Below are positions 1 through 6,446 of a DNA stretch of 10,431 nt, piece by piece (position 1 is the first letter of the stretch; every line of letters starts with the position of its first letter). The translations under genes and the position numbers were made by a program. Under the pieces are notes generated by a model that saw only the letters and a program-made list of their open reading frames with translations, was not told the DNA's origin and ran no database searches. This DNA is from CAZWSC01 sp964636385 (lineage in GTDB: Bacteria > Eisenbacteria > RBG-16-71-46 > CAIMUX01): NCBI GenBank assembly GCA_964636385.1, contig CAZWSC010000001.1:1-10431 (forward strand), read 5' to 3'.

Positions 1-15
1 CGGCATCCAACACCA

Positions 16-34
16 AACCTGCGCATCGCAGGTT
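16..34 (+). promoter_or_regulatory. Perfect hairpin in leader of the beta-helix gene
   Basis: An inverted repeat of 8 bp (AACCTGCG, loop CAT, CGCAGGTT) lies just upstream of the ribosome binding site (AGGGGGG, 41-47) of the gene starting at 54. It could be an mRNA leader structure that affects translation or stability, a protein-binding site, or the terminator of a gene left of the window. No U-tract follows it, which weakens the terminator reading. The symmetry is seen directly; the function is unknown. Confidence 0.5.
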
Positions 35-53
35 CACGAAAGGGGGGAATACC

Positions 54-1769
54 ATGAGCAAGGCAGTTTCAGTGAGATACAGGGCGTTAGGCTATGTTCT
101 GCTGTCGCTGACAGTCGCAACAGGAGCATGGGCCGCCGACATTCTCGTGCCCCAGGATGCAGGCACCATCCAGGCCGCAATCGAAACTGCCCAGGATGGT
201 GACCGGGTGATCGTCGCTCCCGGCACCTACCTCGAGCGCGTGGACTTTCTGGGGAAGATCATCACCGTCGAGTCAACGCACGGAGCCGAGGGCACCATCA
301 TCTACGGTGCTGGTGAAGCAGGCTACGTCGTGACCTTCGCTGCCGGTGAGACCAGTGCCACAGTCCTGCGGGGGTTCACCGTGACGGGCGGCTTCGGAGA
401 GGCGGGTTCCAACGGCGCTGGCCCCGGGGGAGGAATCCTTATCGACGCCGCGTCGCCGACGATCGAGGAGTCCGTAATCTCGGGGAATGCAGGAATCCTG
501 GGCGGGGGAATGCGCGTCACCGGCGGCAATCCGTTGATCAGGGGCACGATCTTCACCGGCAACACCGGCCTGCACGGTGGCGCGATATACATCGAGAGCG
601 GTGCTCTTACGGTGGAGGAAAGCGAGTTCGTGGGAAACTACGCGACCAACTACGGCGGAGCAATCGCCGCTTTCTGGCAGTCTCACCTGAACATGCTCGA
701 TACCGACCTGGAAGGCAATGCCAGCGGGCAGTTCGGCGGCGGTTTGTATGCAGTGCACGCCGATCTGGACATCAGGCGTGTGAACTTCGTCGAGAATGGC
801 GACGGCGAGAGCAGCGACGGCGGACAGTCCTGGAACATCAACACCCTCGGCGGTGGCGGGATGTACACATCGAACACCAGCGGCCGCATTGAGGCCGTCC
901 GCTTTCTTCGGAACCTGGCTGCCTTCGGTAGCGGCGTCTACGTCGCCGGTACCGGCACCCTCGAGTTCGTCAACACCCTGATCGCCGACGGCCCGGTCGG
1001 GACCCCGTTCTATGCAAACGCGTCCAGCCCGGTCGTCGTAAACAGCACTGTCGCCGACAACCGGAACACCTCGTTTGCCATCTTCACGACCTACAACGCG
1101 GCACCCACAGTCAGCAACACCATCATCGTCGGAAGCGGCCAACCCACCGGCGGAAACGGCGTGACAACGCTGAACTACTCCCTTTATGACAGCACTCCCC
1201 ATTCAGCCGTCATCGGCCCCGGCAATGTCGAGACACCGGCACCGCTTCTGGATTCGCTCGCAGACTATGCTCCCCTGCCCGGCTCGCCCGCGATTGATGC
1301 AGGCGACAACACTGCAGTTCCGGCCTCGGTCACGACCGACCTCACGGGTAATCTCCGGTTTGTGGACGATCCCGACACACCCGATTCCGGCAATGGCGAG
1401 GGTGCGATCGTCGACATCGGGGCCATGGAGTTCGGCAGCTGGGTTCCGGGTACGGAAGACCTCACCGCCTCGGTTGGCCATACACCTGGTCTTCTGCTGA
1501 GCAGGGTGCACGCGGCTCCCAATCCCTTCAATCCACGTACCGAGATCCGTTTCACGCTCCAGAACTCCACGGAGGTTCGCGTAGACCTGTTCGATGTCCG
1601 GGGTCTGCGGATCGGCTCGATCGAGCCGGGCGTGATGCCGGCAGGCACCCACGGACTGAGCTGGGATGGAAAGGATCGGAGCGGACGATCATTGCCTTCG
1701 GGAACCTATCTCGCTGTTGTCCGGACAGCCGGCTCGAAGCAGCCCCTCAAGCTGTCTTTGCTGCGGTAG
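54..1769 (+). CDS. Secreted right-handed parallel beta-helix protein with C-terminal FlgD-like/type IX sorting-type domain
   Basis: The 571-aa product starts with a signal peptide (basic SVRYR, hydrophobic core, likely AWA|AD cleavage after residue 27). Residues about 30-60 carry the opening typical of Pectate-lyase-3-like and NosD-like beta-helices (TIQAAIETAQDGD, then VAPGTYLE). Residues about 60-400 show repeated short turns rich in G, N and GG pairs (GNAGILGGG, GNTGLHGGA, GNYATNYGGA), as expected for parallel beta-helix coils. At about 411 SPAIDAGDN and then DIGAMEF mark the usual end of this repeat region. Residues 484-571 form an Ig-like C-terminal domain (AAPNPFNPRTEIRF, DVRGLRI, SGTYLAVV) like those used for type IX sorting or surface attachment in FCB bacteria. 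The start is supported by AGGGGGG at 41-47. No catalytic residues can be assigned; it may bind or cleave polysaccharide or be a structural surface protein. Family call is strong, exact role unknown. Confidence 0.9.
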   Translation: MSKAVSVRYRALGYVLLSLTVATGAWAADILVPQDAGTIQAAIETAQDGDRVIVAPGTYLERVDFLGKIITVESTHGAEGTIIYGAGEAGYVVTFAAGETSATVLRGFTVTGGFGEAGSNGAGPGGGILIDAASPTIEESVISGNAGILGGGMRVTGGNPLIRGTIFTGNTGLHGGAIYIESGALTVEESEFVGNYATNYGGAIAAFWQSHLNMLDTDLEGNASGQFGGGLYAVHADLDIRRVNFVENGDGESSDGGQSWNINTLGGGGMYTSNTSGRIEAVRFLRNLAAFGSGVYVAGTGTLEFVNTLIADGPVGTPFYANASSPVVVNSTVADNRNTSFAIFTTYNAAPTVSNTIIVGSGQPTGGNGVTTLNYSLYDSTPHSAVIGPGNVETPAPLLDSLADYAPLPGSPAIDAGDNTAVPASVTTDLTGNLRFVDDPDTPDSGNGEGAIVDIGAMEFGSWVPGTEDLTASVGHTPGLLLSRVHAAPNPFNPRTEIRFTLQNSTEVRVDLFDVRGLRIGSIEPGVMPAGTHGLSWDGKDRSGRSLPSGTYLAVVRTAGSKQPLKLSLLR

Positions 1770-1786
1770 CGTAAGGAGTGGGCACA

Positions 1787-1836
1787 AGCGGGGTTGAGCC
1801 CGCTGGACTCAGGATTGCACCTGGTGCAGACACCAG
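1787..1836 (+). repeat. Two small hairpins downstream of the beta-helix gene
   Basis: The first stem is AGCGGG (1787-1792) with CCCGCT (1799-1804) and a 6-base loop. The second is CTGGTG (1821-1826) with CACCAG (1831-1836) and a CAGA tetraloop. Both are perfect 6-bp stems. With the larger hairpin that follows they may form a 3' end structure protecting or terminating the mRNA. Short stems like these also arise by chance in GC-rich DNA. Confidence 0.35.
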
Positions 1837-1848
1837 ACTCACCGGGAC

Positions 1849-1888
1849 GGGCCCGGAGCGGACTCCGCTCCGGGGCCCTTCTATCGTT
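1849..1888 (+). terminator. Likely terminator of the beta-helix gene
   Basis: A strong GC-rich hairpin is formed by GGGCCCGGAGCG and CGCTCCGGGGCCC, with a single bulged base and a short apical loop (GACTC). It is followed by TTCTATCGTT, a weak T-rich run. It lies 80 bases after the stop codon at 1769 and before the next gene on the same strand, the expected place for a terminator. The imperfect T-tract makes intrinsic termination probable rather than certain. Confidence 0.6.
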
Positions 1889-2121
1889 AACCCCCATCCT
1901 GACTGGCCTCACGGCACATGAACAGCCAGTCCAGGACCGCTCCACACAAGTCCCGCCAGCCTGGATCCGCCAAACCCGAGTCTGGAGAAAATGCAGTTTT
2001 CGGTCCAGAACCAGATTGTTCCGTGTCATAGATTCCCCTGTATCTGCGTTACCCGGGCAGAGAGCTGCAACGCAAGGCTGGCGATGGGGCCGGTGAGAGC
2101 GAAGCAGCATGGGAGACAGTC

Positions 2122-4620
2122 ATGAACCAGTCAGCACCAGTTCTTGAGAATCGGCAGCAGGCCGGCCTCATCGCCGTTGATGGGCGGACCTACCCGCTGA
2201 AGGAGGTTCGTCTGCTGGCCCGGGCCCACGCAGGCATGGCAAGATCAACCCTGATCCAGCGCTTCGCCAATCCTTATGACGAGACCCTGGAGGTCCGCTA
2301 TTCTCTTGCCCTGCCGGCAGATGGGGTCGTTGTCGGGTACGGGGTGAGACTCGGCGAGATTCTGATTACCGGCAGGATCGAAACCCGCGAAGAGGCCGAG
2401 ATGGAGTATCGGAATGCCCTGTCCGAAGGCAGGCTCGGCAGCCTTATGGAGCAGGAGAGGGCCGACACCTTCACCCAATGGCTGGGCAACATCCCAGGGG
2501 AGAAGGAGGTGGAGATAGAAATCGATGTCATGCACCCCCTGCTCTTCGTTGCCGGTGAAGGATCGACGCCAGGAAGGTGGCAGTACCGGTTCCCGACGGT
2601 CCCCGGGGTTCGCTATCTCGGAGAGAAGGGCCGGATCCCTGACGCCGACCGCGTGACGGTCGACCGCGGCGAGGGGCCGATCCCCGTAAGGCTCAATCTG
2701 GATCTGTCGCTGGGCGACGGTGCACCGCAACGGCTCGCTCCCGCTTCTTCAAGCCACGAGATCACGCTCGATCCGGCAGGACAATCCGAGACGGTTGTCC
2801 GTCTTGTCGAATCGGCCAGGCTTGACAGGGACATCGTGGTCGAGTGGCGCGCGACGCGAGACGAGGTGGACGCAACCGTGGCGATCGGCCGGGGTCTGCC
2901 CGGCGACGACGGATACTACGGCCTCCTTTCACTGACTCCGCCGGAGATCCCGATCGAGACGATGCCACGCGATCTGATCCTTCTGCTGGACTGCAGCGGA
3001 TCCATGCAGGGATCGCCGCTCGATGCAGTCCGGAAGATCGCACAGAAGGTTATACAGAGCCTCGGACCGCAGGACAGCTTCGAGCTGATCGCGTTTGCGG
3101 ATCGCCCGACACGTTTCGCATCGCGCCCCTCCGGCGGCACGCCCGGGGAGATCGATCAGGCGGTCGGCTGGATCGACAGGCTGCAGGCGGGTGGATGCAC
3201 CGAGATGGCCGATGCCATCGTGGAAGCGCTCAGCCCCATGCGGCCGGATGCACAGCGCCAGGTTCTGCTGATGACCGACGGGTTCATCGGATTCGAGGAC
3301 GAGGTTGTCGGCAGGATAGCCCGGACGCTTCCCGCATCGTGCCGTGTGCATGCGGTTGGCGTCGGATCGGCGCCGAACAGGTCCCTTACCAGGGCAGTTG
3401 CCCGGTGCGGCCGGGGTCTCGAGGTGTTCGCATCCGGACCGGAAGCGGCCGGGATAGCGGCCGGACGCCTGCTCGCCTCGACGGTGGCGCCGGTCCTGAC
3501 CGGTCTCGAGGTGACCGGAAGCGCAGTCCTGAAGACCGCTCCGCGCCGCGTGCCGGACTTGTACAAGGGCCGGCCCGGGCTTTTCGCCCTCGAGCTGAAC
3601 CCCGAAGGCGGCGAGATACAGATCCGCGGCAGACTGGGACGGACCGACGAGTGGGATCGCACGATAGGCGTTCCGCCGGCCATGGCTGTTCCTGCCGGGG
3701 GCGCTCAGGGCTCCGGCGCCAGGGGCCGTGATGATACGCACGGAGGTATCCGCCCCGATGTTCATCCCGCGGCCCTGTTCACCGGCGCGCTGTTCGGCCG
3801 GGAGACGCTGGAGGATCTGGAGGCTGACCTGGCTGCAGGTCAGATGTCGCGGCAGGAGGCCGACCGGCGAATCGAAGCGTGCGGTCTGCGCCACCGGATC
3901 CCGGGCAGGCTCACGAGCCTGGTTGCGGTCTCCGAGAACCGGGTCACTGATCGGGGCCGGCCGAGGCGCCTGGTCCGGCCCGCGCAGGAGTTACCGTACG
4001 GGGTCAGCGCCGAGGGTGTGGGGCTTGCGTGGCCGGGCGGGCCGGCCGGCATGCCCATGGTCTACGGTGAACCTGAGGGCATTTTCGGGATGAGAGCTTC
4101 GCCCATCAGGGCAAACCTCCACCTCCAGTTCCATGCGGAAGAGGATCCGAGTTCACCGCCCGCCCGCAGCCGAAGGACCAGGCCCCGTCCTCCTTTCCCT
4201 GTGCCGGCGCATGCGCACGCCGAGCGCGATCTGCTCATCCTGGAGCTCACACTGGATTCCGGGAATCTCGATGCTGTCGTGCAGTGGCAGGATGAAATGG
4301 CAATGCTGCATCCGGATCAGTTCGTCCAGTACGCGGGTATCGACCCGGGTGAGGCATTGCGGTCGTTGTACAACAGGCTGGCAGCCGGCGGCGCGGTCCG
4401 AGTGACCATCGAAGGAGAAGCGACACGAGCTGTTCTGCAGCCCGCGTCGCCGGAGGATGTTGAAGTTGAGGATGATACATTCATGATCCGCCTGGTACTG
4501 CGGACAGCTGACGGATCGGACTGGCCTTCCACCACGTCGGGCCGCGCCGTCTGGCGCCGGCTGGGTGTGAGGATTCCCTTCGAGTCGCAGTCTGCCCGGC
4601 ATGTGGAGGAGGATTCATAG
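2122..4620 (+). CDS. VIT domain and von Willebrand factor A domain protein (cytoplasmic)
   Basis: The 832-aa product has no signal peptide or membrane segment, so it should act in the cytoplasm. Residues about 10-140 match a VIT domain (YPLKEVRLLARAHAG, RFANPYDETLEVRYSLALP, EYRNALSEG, ADTFTQWLGNIPG). Residues about 283-450 form a vWA domain with a complete metal-ion-dependent adhesion site: D290-x-S292-x-S294 in LLLDCSGSM, T360 in GGCTEMADA and D386 in LMTDGF. A following segment (about 550-610) ends in LTSLVAV at 597-603, as in other bacterial VIT-vWA proteins of the inter-alpha-trypsin-inhibitor heavy-chain type. Residues about 615-695 are Arg/Pro-rich and probably disordered; 700-832 is an unassigned, probably beta-rich domain. 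Start chosen by GGGAGA at 2111-2116. The stop lies 4 bases before the sigma-factor start, so the genes are surely co-transcribed. vWA MIDAS domains usually mediate metal-dependent protein binding; the partner is unknown, and the downstream operon products are the first candidates. Confidence 0.92.
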   Translation: MNQSAPVLENRQQAGLIAVDGRTYPLKEVRLLARAHAGMARSTLIQRFANPYDETLEVRYSLALPADGVVVGYGVRLGEILITGRIETREEAEMEYRNALSEGRLGSLMEQERADTFTQWLGNIPGEKEVEIEIDVMHPLLFVAGEGSTPGRWQYRFPTVPGVRYLGEKGRIPDADRVTVDRGEGPIPVRLNLDLSLGDGAPQRLAPASSSHEITLDPAGQSETVVRLVESARLDRDIVVEWRATRDEVDATVAIGRGLPGDDGYYGLLSLTPPEIPIETMPRDLILLLDCSGSMQGSPLDAVRKIAQKVIQSLGPQDSFELIAFADRPTRFASRPSGGTPGEIDQAVGWIDRLQAGGCTEMADAIVEALSPMRPDAQRQVLLMTDGFIGFEDEVVGRIARTLPASCRVHAVGVGSAPNRSLTRAVARCGRGLEVFASGPEAAGIAAGRLLASTVAPVLTGLEVTGSAVLKTAPRRVPDLYKGRPGLFALELNPEGGEIQIRGRLGRTDEWDRTIGVPPAMAVPAGGAQGSGARGRDDTHGGIRPDVHPAALFTGALFGRETLEDLEADLAAGQMSRQEADRRIEACGLRHRIPGRLTSLVAVSENRVTDRGRPRRLVRPAQELPYGVSAEGVGLAWPGGPAGMPMVYGEPEGIFGMRASPIRANLHLQFHAEEDPSSPPARSRRTRPRPPFPVPAHAHAERDLLILELTLDSGNLDAVVQWQDEMAMLHPDQFVQYAGIDPGEALRSLYNRLAAGGAVRVTIEGEATRAVLQPASPEDVEVEDDTFMIRLVLRTADGSDWPSTTSGRAVWRRLGVRIPFESQSARHVEEDS
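4605..4613 (+). promoter_or_regulatory. Ribosome binding site of the sigma-factor gene, inside the end of the upstream gene
   Basis: GGAGGAGGA lies within the last codons of the VIT/vWA gene, 11 bases before ATG at 4625. It favours 4625 over the in-frame ATG at 4601, which precedes this site and has no Shine-Dalgarno sequence of its own. The spacing is somewhat long, but the arrangement fits translational coupling. Confidence 0.6.
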
Positions 4621-4624
4621 CCCG

Positions 4625-5200
4625 ATGTATGACGCAGCGGACAAGCTCTGCGCAGAGAAGATGTTTGAAGAGGTCCGCAAAGGGAGCCGGGAGGCTTTCG
4701 CCTCCTGGCTCCGCCTCGTCGAACTGCCCCTCAGGGAGTCGCTGAGGAGTTTTGCCAGGCAGGTGGATACGGAGGCGGTTCTCCAGGAAGGGATGATGCG
4801 CATGTGGATGATCGCTCCAACACTGGAACTCAGCGGCACGGACGCTTCCGTGCGATACGCGCGACGCATGCTGCGTAATCTCGCGATCTCGTGGATCCGC
4901 AGGCACGGGCGTGAAGTGCAGGGAAAAGTCCCGGATCTTCCCGACCCATCCGGAACGGATCCTGTCCCGGACATGGTGCTGAGGAAGGCGGTCGAGACCT
5001 GCCTGTCACTTCTGAAGCCCAGGCCCAGGAAGGCCATCACGGAGAGGCTCAGGGATCAGGGGGCGTCGCACGACCGGGATCTTGCGGAACGTGCGGGGAT
5101 GACACTCAACACCTTCCTGCAGAATGTCGTACGAGCCCGCCGCTTTCTTCGGGAGTGCATGCGCAGCAACGGCGTCGCTCTGGAGGAGTACCTGCCATGA
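4625..5200 (+). CDS. ECF-like RNA polymerase sigma factor
   Basis: The 191-aa product has the size and two-domain layout of an ECF (group 4) sigma factor. Residues about 14-97 resemble region 2: FEEVRKGSREAFASWL, then EAVLQEGMMRMW (the usual Q-E-x-F-x-R-x-W helix) and ARRMLRNLAISWIRRHGR (the R-N-L-A-x-x-x-x-R-R region 2.3/2.4 helix that melts and reads the -10 element). Residues about 100-120 are a Pro/Asp-rich linker. Residues about 125-180 fit region 4 with a helix-turn-helix (LAERAGMTLNTFLQNVVRARRFLREC). An in-frame ATG at 4601 would add 8 residues (MWRRIHSP) and overlap the upstream gene, but the ribosome site at 4605-4613 supports 4625. The gene sits 4 bases after the VIT/vWA gene and overlaps the 83-aa gene by 4 bases. 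No typical membrane anti-sigma factor follows. Region 2 is divergent, so the subgroup cannot be named. Confidence 0.82.
   Translation: MYDAADKLCAEKMFEEVRKGSREAFASWLRLVELPLRESLRSFARQVDTEAVLQEGMMRMWMIAPTLELSGTDASVRYARRMLRNLAISWIRRHGREVQGKVPDLPDPSGTDPVPDMVLRKAVETCLSLLKPRPRKAITERLRDQGASHDRDLAERAGMTLNTFLQNVVRARRFLRECMRSNGVALEEYLP
5182..5188 (+). promoter_or_regulatory. Ribosome binding site of the 83-aa gene
   Basis: GGAGGAG lies 8 bases before ATG at 5197, inside the end of the sigma-factor gene. It sets the start at 5197 rather than at the in-frame ATG at 5155, which lies well inside the sigma gene and would add 14 residues. Confidence 0.7.
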
Positions 5201-5448
5201 CCCGCGATAACACGCGCCGGGATGCCATGCTCCTTGAGAGGGCTGTATCCGCATACAGGGGTCGCTCCCCCAAAGGCGAGATCCGCTTCGCACCCGAGTG
5301 GCACGATCTGACGCCGGATCAGAGGCTCGATCTGTTCCTCATGCAGACCGAATCCAGGATCCTCGAGCGGGCCGCTGACCCACAGGGTCTGAGTTCCACG
5401 GCCCATACGGTCTTGAACAGGCTCGACCTGGTTGACCAGCTGGGTTGA
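5197..5448 (+). CDS. Small unrecognised protein translationally coupled to the sigma factor
   Basis: This gene encodes 83 residues, and its ATG overlaps the sigma stop codon as ATGA, a hallmark of translational coupling. I do not recognise the family. The sequence is hydrophilic and highly charged, with predicted helices (DAMLLERAVSAYRG, TPDQRLDLFLMQTESRILERAA, TAHTVLNRLDLVDQL). There is no signal peptide, no membrane segment and no cysteine, so it cannot be a zinc-binding anti-sigma factor with an HxxxCxxC motif. A short soluble helical protein in this position could be a sigma-factor partner such as an anti-sigma factor or co-activator, or an adaptor to the VIT/vWA protein. This is inferred from position only. 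That it is a real gene is supported by the good ribosome site (5182-5188) and the overlap. Confidence 0.75.
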   Translation: MTRDNTRRDAMLLERAVSAYRGRSPKGEIRFAPEWHDLTPDQRLDLFLMQTESRILERAADPQGLSSTAHTVLNRLDLVDQLG

Positions 5449-5474
5449 CACGGTAACCCGACATGGTGTCAGAT
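5445..5474 (+). promoter_or_regulatory. Possible promoter/operator upstream of the lipoprotein gene
   Basis: A perfect TTGACA -35 box lies at 5445-5450, overlapping the stop codon of the 83-aa gene. A weak -10 candidate, TCAGAT, follows at 5469-5474 (18-base spacer). An inverted repeat TGACAC (5446-5451) and GTGTCA (5466-5471), with centres 20 bp apart, covers the same stretch, as expected for a dimeric repressor site. A nested GGGTT/AACCC pair lies at 5442-5459. The weak -10 match keeps confidence low; the lipoprotein gene could instead be read from the upstream operon. Confidence 0.35.
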
Positions 5475-5504
5475 CACGCCGCACATTACTGTTTCCCACA
5501 CAAT

Positions 5505-5515
5505 GGAAGGAGGAG
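5505..5515 (+). promoter_or_regulatory. Ribosome binding site of the lipoprotein gene
   Basis: GGAAGGAGGAG lies immediately before ATG at 5518. The in-frame ATG at 5503 overlaps the first base of this purine run and therefore cannot use it, so 5518 is the start. The resulting N-terminus MRTVRSVLG is a normal lipoprotein signal peptide. Confidence 0.75.
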
Positions 5516-5517
5516 CG

Positions 5518-6420
5518 ATGCGAACTGTCCGGAGTGTCCTTGGTCTGGCGGTGCTTGTTCTGGCCGTCTCTTTCGCCGGATGTGACGATGACGACTGCCC
5601 CACGTGTCCGGATGTTGACAAACCCACGACGCCCGAGGTCACAGCGTCGGCAACCGTCGTTTCTATCGGCGATGTAGTCAACCTGACTGCCACCAGCAGC
5701 CATCCTGCCGGAAGCCCGCTGACCTACACCTGGTGCGCGACAGGGGGCACTTTCAACACTGCGACCGGTACGGCGGTCGAGTGGACTGCGCCGCACGTCA
5801 ACGCTACGACTGTGTTTACAATCACGGTCATCGTTACCGACGACAGCGGAGGCACCTCACACGGTAGTATCAACATCACCGTCAACCCGCCCGAGGGGGT
5901 TGAAGTGATAATCGGCGAGCCGGACGGACAGTCCTGGCTTCCGTTCTACGCCGGCCACCCGTGGCACCGCTCCCAGATTCTGTATCTCGGAAGCGAGGTC
6001 AACCACACGGGGACGATCGCGAAGCTCTGGCTGATGTCCGCGAGCATGAGGCGTGTGACTGTCGGCAACTTCAGGATCTACATTATCCCGACTTCCCGAA
6101 CCGAGCTTTCGAGGTTCTTTGACGAGAACTACGATGATGAAACGCCGATCCTTGTATACCAGCGATCCTCTCAGAGTTACGGGAGCACAGATAGCGTGGG
6201 CGACTGGTATGACTTCATACTCGACAGCGGTTATGAGTACACCGGCGGCAACTTCATCATCGAGTTCCGCTGGGACATCGACGATCCCGCGGGCTACGCC
6301 TGCCAGTCCAGGAGCTTCCGGACACCCGGCGTCATGCGGACGGTCTTCACCAGGATTACGGATAACCCTAGCGGCACCACCGATCAGACCGCGCTCCACA
6401 TCAAGCTGAGCTTCGAGTAG
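5518..6420 (+). CDS. Lipoprotein with PKD/Ig-like domain and FCB-type beta-sandwich domain
   Basis: The 300-aa product begins with a lipoprotein signal peptide: basic MRTVR, hydrophobic core and lipobox FAGC with the lipidated cysteine at residue 22. The mature N-terminus is strikingly acidic (C22-DDDD, then CPTCPDVD). In some Bacteroidetes an acidic patch after the cysteine is a surface-export signal, whereas in E. coli Asp at +2 retains lipoproteins in the inner membrane; which rule applies here is unknown. Residues about 38-125 form a PKD/Ig-like domain (SIGDVVNLTATS, YTWCATGG, TITVIVTDDSGG). Residues about 128-300 resemble a beta-sandwich domain I know from secreted FCB proteins (PFYAGHPWHRSQILYLGSE, GTIAKLWL, FRIYIIPTSRTELSRF, LVYQ, YEYTGGNFIIEFRW); that similarity is from memory and untested. 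No catalytic residues are evident. It follows the sigma operon by 69 bases and may be co-transcribed or have its own promoter at 5445-5474. Confidence 0.85.
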   Translation: MRTVRSVLGLAVLVLAVSFAGCDDDDCPTCPDVDKPTTPEVTASATVVSIGDVVNLTATSSHPAGSPLTYTWCATGGTFNTATGTAVEWTAPHVNATTVFTITVIVTDDSGGTSHGSINITVNPPEGVEVIIGEPDGQSWLPFYAGHPWHRSQILYLGSEVNHTGTIAKLWLMSASMRRVTVGNFRIYIIPTSRTELSRFFDENYDDETPILVYQRSSQSYGSTDSVGDWYDFILDSGYEYTGGNFIIEFRWDIDDPAGYACQSRSFRTPGVMRTVFTRITDNPSGTTDQTALHIKLSFE

Positions 6421-6446
6421 AAGGGCGGCGTACATCCGACAACGCA

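Larger units (their letters stand above)
1770..2121. other. Gene-free interval between the beta-helix gene and the VIT/vWA operon
   Basis: This 352-base stretch has no convincing gene. Its first 110 bases hold three hairpins in a row (1787-1804, 1821-1836, 1849-1878). The rest is expected to contain the operon promoter, but no strong site stands out. One weak possibility is AGAACC at 2007-2012 with TAGATT 16 bases downstream at 2029-2034, loosely like an ECF-type arrangement. Another is TTGTTC at 2016-2021 with TATCTG at 2041-2046 (19-base spacer). Neither is reliable. The ribosome binding site of the next gene is GGGAGA at 2111-2116. Confidence 0.5.

Noticed and set aside
273..1202. Long antisense open frame (309 codons) across the beta-helix gene
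   Set aside because: It lies opposite a clear gene and its protein has no recognisable domain or signal. High GC at third codon positions creates such open frames on the other strand.
1794..2096. Possible 100-codon gene in the interval after the beta-helix gene
   Set aside because: It would begin with TTG without a good ribosome site, reads through the strong hairpin at 1849-1878 and has shadow-like composition.
1706..2110. Possible antisense gene (134 codons) in the same interval
   Set aside because: Overlaps the end of the beta-helix gene and the terminator hairpin; no recognisable motif.
2844..3731. Same-strand frame-shifted open frame (295 codons) inside the VIT/vWA gene
   Set aside because: Its translation is Arg/Gly/Ser-rich low-complexity sequence typical of a shifted frame in GC-rich DNA.
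2929..3894. Antisense open frame (321 codons) across the VIT/vWA gene
   Set aside because: Opposite a domain-rich gene with intact MIDAS residues; no ribosome site or family features. Codon-bias shadow.
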